A stretch of DNA of 64,000 nt. Origin: Beroe forskalii. Its lineage: Eukaryota; Ctenophora; Nuda; Beroida; Beroidae. The notes beneath the pieces are model-generated. The model was given only the letters and a program-made list of their open reading frames with translations. It was not told where the DNA came from and did not search any database. Location of the stretch: positions 558,001-622,000 of the forward strand of contig WFMF01000006.1 of the NCBI GenBank assembly GCA_011033025.1, read 5' to 3'. Within the stretch, counting starts at the first letter, position 1. The number at the start of each line of letters is the position of its first letter. Both the position numbers and the translations under genes were made by a program. This document shows, piece after piece, positions 45,165 to 57,600 of this stretch.

Positions 45165-46772
45165 TAGGGTAAAGTGGGGTGAAGTGGGACAATTTGAGAC
45201 ATATTCAGGTGCCACAGTCACACTTTTAACGAAAAATTAATTTTTGGTTGATGATTTTAGCAATGAACCTTCCTCTTTCCATAGAATTGGCCGAAAAATC
45301 TCAACCAATGGTTTTCATATAGAAAAAAGCTGTCCATCTTTCCCACCAGCATGTCCCACTTCACCCCTCATGTGGAGGTAAAGAGGACAGTCTCTGTAGC
45401 CCTGAGATAACCATTTGAGAAGTTTTTTCTTCATTGGACATGTACAGTTCTTTAGAATAAGTCGAATAAACCACTTTGGAACAGAGAAAGATTGAGTCTA
45501 ATTGGGCAAATTGGAGAATTGAATGAATTGGTCCACTTTACCCCAAAAATTATTCTTTTAGATTTAAACTTTCAAATTTCATAAAGAGGTTCATATATGG
45601 CCAAACATGGAAAATAAGTACCTCTTTGGCAAGAATTTTGGTTTTTGGTCATTTCACAGCCTTTTTAAAAATGTCCCACTTTACCCGAAGGCCACCTAAA
45701 AACTTTTGTAAATTTGTTGTATGGGAACCATTTATCGATTTTTCTCCATTCCAACGGTTCAGTTGCCATCTGAGTGAAGCCCAAAATGACGAAATTTAAT
45801 GAGAAAAATGTAGTTACCTATAATTAACACGTTGTGGGGGAAAGAGGGACACTGATAGTTAACAAGGATAATTATCACAATATAAGCAATAAAAAGCATT
45901 TGCAACTCATAATTTGTTTACTAAAACATCCCTTATAAGTTTCTCAGGCATGAAATTTTATTTTCATTGAAAATCATGTTAATGGGGAAAGTGGGACAGT
46001 CAAGTCAGATCAAATGAAATCATGTATTCCTAAGGAAACAGTTATGCTATGCAGGTTGTTTTTCATCAAGATTTTTCACTTTGGTTGTAGTATACTTTAT
46101 TTTTTCTTGAAAATAGCACTAAATGATATGGTATAATAAATTTGGGGGAAAGTGGGACAGTTATAAAATTGTCAAAATTCAATAAAATCAATAATTTTAA
46201 TTCGTGATGCTGAATTAAAAGTTTTAATAGGCATTATTGATATTCTCACATACATAAGTCACAAAAACAGGGCGATTTTCGATTAGTTCCATACTTTTTA
46301 TCAATTGTCCCACATTACCCCATTATCCAATAATCAAGATTAAATTCCTGTTCCACTTTCCCCACTCACCTGTAAAGTCTTGTTGGCAATAGCATTCCAT
46401 CTAAATTATAACAAATAAATGTCTAGATCATCATAAAATCAATTGTTATTGTTGTACCACTTTACCCCACAATGGGTAAAATATACAAAATATGACTGTC
46501 CCACTTTTACCCAGTGGCTTTTATTGCATGAAATACTGTTGGGGTGTTGCTTTGGAAAATTTTCGAAAATTTGTCCCACTTTACCCCATATCGGTCTTAT
46601 GCATAATTTTGACAGTGTTCCTCTTTACCCAAAGTGTAGTCTTCACCATAGCTTTGCATAGATGTAGGTTTTTTGAAATTTCGTTAAGTGTCCCACTTTC
46701 CCCCCAGGTGTTCCATTTCACCCCAATTTGTCCCTCTTTACCTCCTGTCCCACTCCACCCCGTTTTACCCTA
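45165..46772. mobile_element. TIR repeat element rich in GTCCCACTTTACCCC
   Basis: Left end TAGGGTAAAGTGGGGTGAAG followed by TGGGACAA. Right end CCTGTCCCACTCCACCCC followed by GTTTTACCCTA, the imperfect inverse over about 27 bp. Many related motifs occur inside in both orientations (TGTCCCACTTTACCCG at about 45671, GTGGGACAG at 46152). It is non-coding. Short plus-strand open frames (about 46443-46815) come from the repeats. Confidence 0.65.
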
Positions 46773-47057
46773 CCATTGTTATTTATATATTGTTTATGTT
46801 AATTGTGATGGTTAAATACCATTACCCTTTTATTATTATTATTATAGATAATATTATCGTTTCTTAATCATTGTAATTGTGATACACCTCTCATTACATA
46901 TGTGGGGTGCTTTCTCAACCTGTATTTTATAATATTTGACTCTCTTCAGAGATTTTTAACACAAATTCAGTAACCTTTGTCTGAAAATTTGCTATTTCAT
47001 GTAAAAAGATTGGTATTTTAAGTGTAAAATCTACTAATTCCCAAAGTGAACCCAAGA
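46773..47057 (+). other. Immediate upstream region of PHGDH-B
   Basis: The last roughly 75 bases (from GAAAATTTGCTATTTCATG) are conserved with copy A and probably form the 5' UTR or its proximal flank. No TATA box or initiator could be asserted. The bases before that belong to the copy-B insertion. Confidence 0.4.
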
Positions 47058-50000
47058 ATGAGTATCCTGAAGCTCAAAAGAGTCCTAGTAAGTGACAAGA
47101 TTGCCAGTGATTGTTTAAAAGTGTTTGAAAATTCTGGCATTGACTTGACTTATGAACCTGGCCTATCAAAGACTGAGCTTCTCAATAAGATACCTGATTA
47201 CAATGGCTTGATTGTGCGTTCTGCTACAAAAGTAAATGCTGAAGTCATCAAAGCTGCATCTAATCTTGAGGTGAGCTTAATTGTGGGTGATATTACCCAT
47301 TTTAATCTTGATAATAAAGAATGGTTACTTCAAGACATCAATCTGCAATTATTTCTTTTATGAATTACTTAATGATAAAAATAAAAAATGACTGAGCAGT
47401 GAGCTATGATGGGGTGTCACTGTCCTTATTGTCCCAAACTCAAGAAAAAGCAGATTGGGAAAGGGAAATTTGGGACAAATGGGACAGAGAAAATAGGGCA
47501 AATGGGACTCAAAAAAGTGAATGCAGACTGGTACAATTGGGATATTTGGGACAAATGAGACAGTGAAGAATGGGACTCTTTAAGTTAATTGGGACAGGGG
47601 GCAAATGGGATATTTGGGATGAATGAGACATTTGGGACAATCGGGAGAAAGTTACAGAGACAACTTGTGCTCAAATGATTGTGTTTTTGAGTGGAAGTTC
47701 AATGTTTTTTTTGTCTCACTGCCTGTGACATAGCTGCAGTTGCTGCAGTGCAACTGCCTCTGTCTTTTTCCTATGTACTTACAGTAATATAGAAGTATGA
47801 ATATAACTATCAGGCAGAAATAGTCAGAATTTATTTGAATGATCAAATAAATTTGGATCAATGTAAAAAATGATAAATGACTGATTTTTAAACTTTTTGT
47901 TTGTCCCAAATGTCCTAGTTGTCCCAAAAACCAGACCAAACTTTAAAAAATTAAATTGGGACAGGGACAGGGACAATTGGAACAATTAGGACAGTGACAC
48001 TCCTCCCCCCCCCCCCCCAATTACATAGTGAAATGTTTGATCATGTATATATGTTATGTCACAGCTAGTTACAACACATAACATGTCCTCTGACCTCTAC
48101 CATTTAAACCAGCTGCTTTGACATGATAGGGCCACTAGCATAATACCAGATTTTCCTAAAAAAAAGTAAAAAAGTTAGTTATGCCCTAATAACATCTCAA
48201 ATAAATAGATCATTGGTCGGGCTGGAACTGGAACAGATAACATAGATGCTGTTGCTGCATCTGAAGCTGGTGTTGTAGTCATGAATACACCTGGAGGGAA
48301 TACTAATAGTGCAGCTGAACATACCTGTGCCTTGCTCTTAGCCACCTGTCGTAATCTTCCCAACAGGCATTCTGAGCTGATGAATGGAGAATGGAACAGA
48401 GTAAATGGTTAGTATGGTCACTGACCTTAACATAATTGTTTTAAATATACTGTACCTATATGTGCCAAAGCCGATAAGATACTCATACTTAGTACCAAAT
48501 ATGTATATATTGTATAATGTATATCAATCAATGATATCTGCTTACTTGCTTAGAATTTGATAAAATTTGTGGCTGAGATTTAATATACCTTTATACATAT
48601 AGCAGCATATAGGTCTATTGACACATGCTGCTAACCCATAATATTCAATTGTACCATATTGTATTGAAATATCACTTTTTTCTTTGAAAATATATAAAGA
48701 TTTATTTCTTTATATGACTGATGACTGATAATTTCTAATTAGATGTCATTTTTCAGGAATTGAGCTTCAAGGAAAAACTATTGGTATAATAGGGCTGGGT
48801 AGGATTGGCATGATAGTTGCTCATCGAATGCAGTCATTTGGTATGACTACAGTTGGCTATGATCCCATTGTGCCTAAAACTGTAGCTGAAGAGAATGGCA
48901 TTGGATTTATGGAACTGGAAGATATGTGGCCAGTTTGTGATTTCATCACAATCCATGTGCCTCTATTACCCTCCACCAAACATTTGATTAACAGAGATGT
49001 CCTAAAAAGGTGTAAGAAGGGAGTAAGAATAGTAAACTGTGCTCGTGGAGGTAAGCAATAAACATATCCTTGTCTTCCTTACCTAAATCATTATCAAAGT
49101 TTTAACTTGTTGAAATTAAAATCTTTGATGTGCTGTGCAATGGTTTCCAAATAAGTTAGTACATCTGTGTTTATAGCGATATCATGAAATTTGCCACCAA
49201 ATACAACCTCACAGCTTAAACCACCCAGGTATTATTGATGAGGATGCCTTGTTGGACAGCTTGAACAGTGGCGATGTGGCTTGTGCAGCTCTGGACGTGT
49301 TTGAGCAGGAGCCACCCCAAACAGACTCACCACTCCTCCAACATTCCAACCTCATTGCTACCCCACATCTTGGTACTGATTGATGTCTACCATAGTTGTG
49401 ATTCATGATGTGTGGAAGTTGATAACCCAATAATTACTTCTTGAACCTTAAGCTATCTTACCTTTTTTCTATAATATCTTCAAAGTATTTTAGTATTACG
49501 ATTAATGTATCTTTGAGGCCTAGGCTTCTGCTGTTGGGTAATACAACCAGGATCTCCTACATGAACAAAAGATTGCCGCAATTGATTGAATATTTATACT
49601 GTTAATCAGGTGCAAGCACTGCTGAGGCACAGACTAGAGTTGCCAAGGAAATAGCAGAGCAATTTATTGCTTTGAGAGATGGGAAATCTGCATTTGGGTG
49701 TCTCAATGCTCCACTACTGAGGTGAGATAAAAACAGCTGATGTTCGATGTTATTTTTAGAAAACGTAAGAAAAAAACTTATCACAATCTAAAATCGATCT
49801 TTTAACATGTTTGATATTATACTGCACCAAAAACACCTCCTTGTTCTAGAGGGATGTAACATTTTCAGTTTGACATTTTTCTGGCAAATTTTGACGCTTT
49901 TTTGCACGTTTTGGATATTTCTACCGTATTAACAAGTAGAAAAGTAGAATTAATGGAGGGCATAAAATTGATTTTTCATTTCAGGGATGCACTCAGCAAG

Positions 50001-50968
50001 CCCAATGAAACTAAGTTGGCAAAGAACATTGGAATATTGCTCAGTGCTCTGGCTCCAAAGGCGACAGTCCTCGAAGTAACTGGAGAAAATGGCTCCTTTA
50101 TTCCCTATGTAAGTGGTCAAAAAATGATTCTTAATAATAATTTTAATTGTTTCAAGTGATTTATATTTAATAAGGCATTTTAAATGAAACATTGAATATA
50201 AATTCATCTAAAAGTACCTTTTCAGGCTGTTATGGCAGGATACCTTGACAATAAAGGAGATAAAGCAGTAAACCTCATTAATATCAAGAAAAGGGCTGAT
50301 TCTTGTGGGGTTTCTTTCAAGTCAGTTTCATTGTTATCAAGCCATGAAGTATCCATGATTTCTTGATTACCAGAGAGTATCTCTGTAAAGTTATGATAAA
50401 ATTTGTGCTCTGTTGGATCTGTGTAATGCTAATGTACTTATGTAAGTATGTAACCTTCCCCAGGTTCACAGAAGGCTCAGGACTGGCAGTGTCAAGTGAA
50501 GGTGTCTGTGTCAGTGGCATGGTTGATGGCTCCACTCCCTTCCTTACTGCTCTAAACAACGCATCCGTCTTCATACCTCTTAAAGGTATGTAAACTTGTA
50601 ATTTGCTCAACAGACAACCACACATCCAAAATTGGGGCCTTTCAGAGGCCATGAATCGTTTAATTGTCCACGATTCAAAATTCAAGTCTGCATTTCGACT
50701 GCATAATACTTAAATTTGATAAAGACCTTCTCTACATATAACTTGAGACAGGAGACCTTTACGATTGCTCTAAAACTTACCATTAACTGGCTCCTTTTCA
50801 GGATGTATCACCCTGGTTGAGACTTCGTCTGACATGTTTGCTGGGCTCCAGGTTCTTTCACCCTGCGTGTCTGGTGTTCACTTTGCTGGGGCAGTGACCC
50901 TCCTCTCTCATACTGATCAAGCTATCAACTGGGATAGGTTTAATGTCATCACAACTCTCAAATTCTAG
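47058..50968 (+). CDS. D-3-phosphoglycerate dehydrogenase, copy B (intact)
   Basis: Nine exons: 47058-47270, 48209-48407, 48757-49050, 49229-49372, 49610-49721, 49985-50108, 50226-50320, 50464-50585 and 50802-50968, for 489 codons ending in TAG. Exon lengths equal those of copy A exactly, and all introns have GT-AG ends in matching phase. Substrate-domain start [16 protein letters not shown], then [11 protein letters not shown], the Rossmann motif GLGRIG and the catalytic Arg234, Glu263 and His282 are all present. The C-terminal half ([35 protein letters not shown]) aligns with the regulatory ASB/ACT-like part of long animal PHGDH. The residue in VAEENGIGF is Gly where copy A has Asp185. I start at 47058, not at the in-frame GTG 12 bases upstream. 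This copy probably supplies the activity. Confidence 0.95.
47410..47660. repeat. TGGGACAAA-type degenerate minisatellite in PHGDH-B intron 1
   Basis: Counterpart of 23230-23440. An inverted stretch (TGTCCTAGTTGTCCCAAAAA) lies at about 47907-47935, followed by a C run at 48004-48018. Confidence 0.75.
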
Positions 50969-51649
50969 ATCTGAGGTTTTGGAGGCGTGTGAGGTGTTTG
51001 ACGTGATGTACCGTAGTGTTACTCTATTTTGAATATTTTAAGTGTGAAATACCTAATTCTAATGAGTGTGGGGAATTTTTTAGTGAATTTCAATACATTA
51101 TGGGTTTTATTTTAATTTTATTTTATTGGTATGCTTGTGACGTGTTTTACTACCAAAGAACTAGACAGTTTATATTTTTAACGTTTTTTGACATTTTATT
51201 TTGGTAAATTTTATGGTTTCACGAGAATCTACTTTTCAGAATTATCTACTTAGCTAGTATTTCAACTTTTTAACAGCACAATCAGATATCTTATTCCTTA
51301 TACTCATAATATATCATTGTGTATTTTTGATCTGAACGACATTGTGCTAAATTGAATGTGACATGTATTTTAATCAATTATTACAAATAGTACAAAGTTT
51401 TCCTGAAAGAGAACGACTTTTGTTTTCCTCCAATTTGATTCATTTTACGTATATATACCTTCTAGGATCAGGGACGGAATTCGGAAGTTCGACACTCTCA
51501 CAGCTTGTCGAGCATCCGGTCTGCAACAAACTGAAGTTTAAAAAAATAGCGACTTAGTTTTTGATGAACTTAGCTATACTTAACAAAAGTATGAATGAAT
51601 TTTCAACTTGAGGTTCTTTTAACCACACCTATTTATGTAGGATTAAGGA

Positions 51650-54600
51650 ATGTCAGTTCCCACATTTGATATAGATGAATCCACCATTCTCGTGAGTTGA
51701 TTTCCTTTTTTCTTTTGTTTCATTGGATGATCCTTCTTCAGCCGAAACATTTCTGAATTCTTGATCTCGTGTCTGAAAGCAAATACTTACCTATAACTCT
51801 AAAAGTGTAGAACTCACATTGTATGTTTCTATAATTTCGATTCTTGTTACTGGTAATTTCCTAATAGAGTTTAAGTCCACGCTATTTGATATTTACCTAT
51901 TTTGGATTCACCCAATTCAAGCCATCCACAACTTCACTTTTTCAGGAAGCAAACAACAGATCTCCAAGTAACAACGCTCGGAACAGACGAAAAGAGGAGA
52001 AGAGAAACAGAGGAGGTAGGTAGTGTGTTAATTAAAGGTGAATGTTTGGTTTATCATTACATCTTGAGTGACTCTTTCATTTTGCCAATCGCAGGCACTA
52101 TCCCAGTATCTTATTGCCACTCCACTTAAGTAGCCCTCTCCCCACTGACGTTAACCCCCCCCCCCCTCAAGTATCCCCTCTCACCCAATTCAAGGTTACC
52201 CCCCCTCAAGTTACCCCTCCCCCCCATTCAAGGTTACCCCCCCCCCCCTCTCAAGTATCCCCTCTCACCCAATTCAAGGCTTACCCTCCCTCTCCACTGA
52301 CATAACCCTCTCCCATGTTTCAGCCTCGCCGTATGCGGGGGGTGTCTCCCCAGTGAACGCTCGACAGGCCTGGCTTAGTGCCATGAACCAGGGTAACAAC
52401 GTGTTCCACAATGTGCCGTCTAGTGGATACGGGGTAAAGGAACCACTCCCACCGTCTCCAAAGGTAGGGTGTGGCGGGCTGAACTTAGGATGATTTTGCT
52501 CATCAGCCAAGTCAAGGAATATCTGTCAATCATACGGGCCATTTATTTAGCTATTTTTCGCCGCATATGTAACACCAATTTCACTGACTAAATCATGAAA
52601 CTCCCCTAACTCTCACAGCCTAAGCTGCGGGCAACTAACCCAGCTGCGCACTTGGACAAGGAGGAAATGTACGATGAAATACAGAGTCTGAAGGCCCTCA
52701 TAGCGTCCTACAAGAAAGAGAAGTCCCTCAGACAAACTCACATTGCTAAGCTGGAGAAAGAACTCGGCAAAAAGGTTATTGAACGAGGACTTTCATATTG
52801 TGAATTGTGGTTTGTTATTTTTCATAATTTCTTTTTTTCTTAATTCTTATTCAGCTTATTTTCCCAACCATGAATTTAAATCAAGTTACTTGTAAAGCCG
52901 GTTTTTATCTTATCGTTTCCTTTTGTCTTGCATTTCTTTACATCTTCTTTTGAACCTTATTCAATTCAATTTTTGGTCTTATCAGTACAAAAAACTTGTT
53001 GAACTGGTTTTATCATTGAATATTGCACAAGATTTCTCAATATTTGGATAATTTGCAGGCTAGTCTCCCATGTAAACAGGAGCCTTCATTATCTATGACA
53101 ATGACGTCACTCATAAAAATATAATTAGGGGGGTCACCTAGATATGAGTTGGCCAGGATGGCCAGTTATTTTTGACGTTTAGTCCATTAACATTGCCCAT
53201 GTGAGGCCTCAAATGGCGTCAAAAATCGAAATTTTCTAAGATACTGCTGTTGGTTATTCATTGTCTTTACTCTTTTCGCTATCGCTATTTTCAAATGTTT
53301 CATGAAATTTTCAGAATCGCTTTGAAACTTAATTTCGCAAAATAGCGGAGGAGTTGATAAAACTCTTACTCCATCGTGTTCTTGTTATTGCAACTTAAAG
53401 TTGGTCATTGAATATTAGGTTTTCAAAATGTGAGGGGTGAATCCCCTTAATTAATTTAAGGTTGGGGTTAGGGGTCGGAATTAGGGTCAATTTTTAAAAG
53501 GATTCAAGGGTTTTGGTTAGGGTCATGGTTAGGTTTAGAATACAGAAAAATTTAATTTTAGATCTGTGACGTCACTCAGCCCCGTTTACATGGGAGACAT
53601 ACCAGTTTGCAGCGTAATTCGAGAATTTCGTGTTCTTTAGAAAAAAATTCACCCATTCATGCTATATTAGGTTACTTAATCATCTAATTAGATTAACGCT
53701 AAGGACAATTGAATTACAGAATGCCCAGAGAATATATTCACATATTGATAAAACCTGGAAAACCTGTTCTATTGCAGACCAGAAATAGAATTACATTACC
53801 TTGCAAAACAATAAGTTGATTGTCTTGCCACCGCGTGACATCTTGGTAGAATGATTGAACTTGAAAGGTCAACTGAGGAAGTAACATTTCATTCAGCAGC
53901 CCTGATTTAAGAATAAAGGGTTAACTGAGCAGCGAGGTCAAGTTAACCCTTTCAGGACAAGTTAATAGAGGACACTTACAGTCAAGCTCAGAGCAGCTAT
54001 GGACCCCCAAGTGAACGGAGTTTTGCCCTAGCACAGCGATAGAAACAAACTCAGTAAGTTTAATTAAAGAAAAGAACAAAAACAATAAAGGGTTGGTATA
54101 TTGATTACTTAATACCTGTCATACCAATGAGTCAATGGTTTTCTTAGTAAATTATCTCTAAGAATCTATTTTCTTGGGATCCACAAATTATAGATTCAAA
54201 TTTCTATTGGATTGAATGATTAATTTGATACCAAGATAATTTGAACGTTGTGTGACACATTTTGTAATTTGTGCCAAAATCGCGCAAAATCTGATCATGT
54301 TTGTAATCCGCGGCGACATTCATACGATTCGACACTTTATTGTAAGCTGTGAGTGTGCTATTTTCGCGCTTAATTTGACGGCGCGCGTGGTTTGACGTTT
54401 CAATTGATGATTCTTTGTTTTTTTTCATGATTGATTTTTCGAAATCTATGAATTTTCACTACTTATAACTCATCATCAGGAAAAGGGTTATGCAGAGCTA
54501 GACGACCACTTTCATCAATAATCACATCATCCACACCTCACCCCCATATCTATATGGATTATGGCCATATCGATCTTTGGGTTTGGGGATCGTTTAAAGG

Positions 54601-57600
54601 CATCGATTGGAGCATTGGGAGGTCAAAGGTGGGATACTTCAATAATGCGTAGATTGTGGGAACAGTAATTAGTAAATGGCAGTAATACCGTTTCCATCAT
54701 CATCACTACTTCACCGATTTAGGTTCACCCGTTCCAATGAATGGGATGTGATATGACGGTATGATAGGTATATTGAATTCCTTGTCAGGAATAGATGAAT
54801 CATTGTACCTACCCTACTTTCAGACTATTACGGGATTGCGACAGAAGTGCCACAAATTCGAGTGTTTGCTGAAAGAGAAAGAAACTGAGATCAAGTAAGT
54901 CCCCCTTTACATCCTTGCTATCAGCTATTTGCATTGATTCTGTGTTGACTAAGTACATATTACAGCACTAATGTGTGGTGTAGGGCAATGTACGTACGGG
55001 CAATGTCGTGTACATTACATCAAATAACCGCTATGAAATAAATGCCTATAATCAGGTTACACGCGTATTGTACTCGATCTCTTACACTCAGAACATAATC
55101 CGTTTAGTTTGATGGTCATAATATGATGAGGTCTGCGGAACCTCGCAAAGTCTCTGGTTGCCCAGGAAAAACAGGAATCCAGTCGGTATTTTCGGGGGTT
55201 CGTGAAAATAGGCATAGGAGTGAATGTTGTTACCTGCCCCCACCCCAGAACAATGAAGATTGCTCGTACTCCCCCTCCACATTCACCTCGATACCACCCT
55301 CACCTTGTAAGTTTGTAACCCCGCCCCCTCCCAACAGAAAGAGGGCTCCTAAGACCCCTCACCCTCACCTCATAACTCTCCCTTCCCCTTCGTAACACCC
55401 TCCCCCCCCCCATTCCTCTAAAGATTGCTCCTACCACCCCCTCCCCCTCACTAAACCCCGCTCACCTTGTATTTTTGTAACCCCCCTCCCATCACCCCTC
55501 AGAACACTGAAGAGTGATCTGCGGAGCACGAGACTACAGGAACTAGAGATAATGTGTGACACTTACTACCACGAGATAACACGACTAACTGCCGTCATCG
55601 ATCAGAAGGAGGCAACCACCCGGACTACTGCAGGACCCCGCACTTCATCGCCTGTCCTGGGCTCACAGAGGGAGAAGATACTTGAGTCTAAGATACAGAA
55701 GTTGGAGGTGGACAATAACACGTTGAGGAAGCAGATCACCAAAACCAGGAAGGTCTCCATCGGGGATAATGCAGGTTGGTTGCGTCCTACCTTAGGAGGT
55801 TTATTTATAAAGGTTGTAATTTGGGGATTTTTTCAGAAAAATCCCCATTTTTTCACCCACCATGAAATTTCGAAATGACGTCATTATCATATGTTAACAA
55901 GAGTAATGACTTGCAAAATCCCCATATTTTCAACCTACCAAAATTTCAAACACCGAAATTTTATCCCAAATAAATACACCTCCTAAGGTATATGGATTGA
56001 TAACCGTTCTCAGACTTGGAGAATAGTGCATATTTCAGGTGAATTTCACATCAGATCTTCAACTCGTTGGTGAATCATAAATTATTACCTAGGCCACTCA
56101 CGAAACAGATGATCATTCTACATGGAATATGCCCCAATAATTCCAGGACTTTAATGTTAACAGGATATTAAAATCAAAACATTCCAGGTATGATGTCGGA
56201 GTTTGCCAAGCTATCCAGATCTGAGTTGGAAGAACAGCACTTACAAGTAACCAAGGAGTTAACAGTAGCAAACCAGCTGATTGAGGAACTCAAGACGCAG
56301 AACGTTGCTGTGGAAGAGAACTTGAAGCAACTCACTGCCAAACAGACCAAACAAACGGAGAGTCTGGAGAAACTGACAGATGATCGGTCTAAGTTGGAAC
56401 AGAAGTTCAACACTGTCGAGTGAGTGATTATGGATATTCAAGTTACTAACGCTCCGTTACTTTTCTTGGCACCAATTATAATAAACTTCGGGGAACTCCA
56501 AACATGAACTTTTTCACATTGATCTCAAATCAATGTCTTGTTAATCGCTTATTTTGAAAATTTATGACATGAATTTGTGCTATAACTTTTTGTAATGCAA
56601 CCTACCCTCAGTGGTGAGCACCAAGCACAAAGTTGGTGATAAGACGACTCAATAAGACCGTCAGTAAGCATGAAGAGGAGGTGGATAAGCTTCAGAAGCA
56701 GCTGGAAAAGGAGCAGGTATTCCACATCTCCACCGGTAACCTGATGATTCAGTATTTTGCTTCATGTTAACGCACCCGATCACTCACTTTTTTATCCTTT
56801 TAAGTTCGTTAATTCGACGTGTTCTTTCAGGCGACGTTCAGAGAACGAATGACGCAGAAAACTAAAATCATCACTGATCTGGAGTACGAAATTGAAGATC
56901 TGAAAAGTGTGAAGGCTAAGAAAGAATCAGAAAGGAAGGAATCAGAAAAGAAAGAATCAGAAAAGAAGGAATCAGTTAAGCAGGAGGAAAGTATGCCCCC
57001 GGTAGTGAAAGAGGAAACCGTGAAACCAGTCAAATCCATGGCTAAATCTATCAAAGACAGCGTTGCAATTAAACGTAGGCTCTCCAATGTCAAAGACATG
57101 ATATCGCCGAAAGAAGACAGTTCCGACAAGCGGAAGAGTAAAGCGGAAGAAGATCCACCGTCGGACAAGAAGTCGTCTAAAGATGAAAGTTCGGAAAAGC
57201 GAAAGAGTAAGGCTGAAGAAAGCTCGGAAAAACGAAAGAGTAAAGCGGAAGAAAGTTCGGAAAAGCGAAAGAGTGTGGCCGAAGTATCAGAAAAACGAAA
57301 GAGTGTGGCCGAAGTATCGGAAAAACGAAAGAGCGTGGCTGAAGTTTCGGAAAAACGAAAGAGCAAAGCTGAAGATGAGACACCATCTAGTGCAAAAGAT
57401 AAACTTTCGCCGTCAGAAAAACGAAAGAGTAAAGCTGAGGATTCTGATAAACGGAAGAGTAAAGCTGAGGAAGAAAAGGTGGCTGATGATGACAAGGAGA
57501 ACTCTGATCCGACGAAGTCCCCTGTGACTTCTAAGAGGGAGAGTAAGAGGAAGAATGTCAAGCTGTCTGAGGATCAGCAGCAGAAGGTAGGATACCGGGG

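Larger units (their letters stand above)
41345..46960. mobile_element. 5.6-kb insertion specific to copy B (composite)
   Basis: Copy A and copy B are alike up to GCTTTACTGCAATGCTCAAT (22760 and 41315) and again from GAAAATTTGCTATTTCATG (about 22811 and 46982). Between these points copy A has only about 30 bases, while copy B has about 5.6 kb. The insert holds the PHD/RT retroelement on the minus strand and a second repeat with GTCCCACTTTACCCC-type ends. It separates PHGDH-B from its original upstream DNA. Confidence 0.8.
35336..50988 (+). repeat. Segmental duplication, copy B
   Basis: Direct-orientation partner of 10597-30324. It lacks the LINE, the intron-1 insertion and the hAT element of copy A, and has its own SINE, MITE, foldback and 5.6-kb insertions. 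It ends about 20 bases past the PHGDH-B stop codon. IQCE follows in single copy. Confidence 0.93.

Noticed and set aside
46443-46815. Plus-strand frames of 72-107 codons rich in Pro, Leu and Ser
   Set aside because: Translations of the GTCCCACTTTACCCC repeats.
47046-47057. Upstream GTG start for PHGDH-B adding four residues
   Set aside because: The extra codons are not in frame in copy A because of a one-base difference, and animals start at ATG; the ATG at 47058 matches copy A.
51660-51691. Alternative IQCE start at ATG 51675 (MNPPFS)
   Set aside because: It would end in phase 2, while exon 2 needs phase 0. The ATG at 51650 gives MSVPTFDIDESTIL in the right phase.
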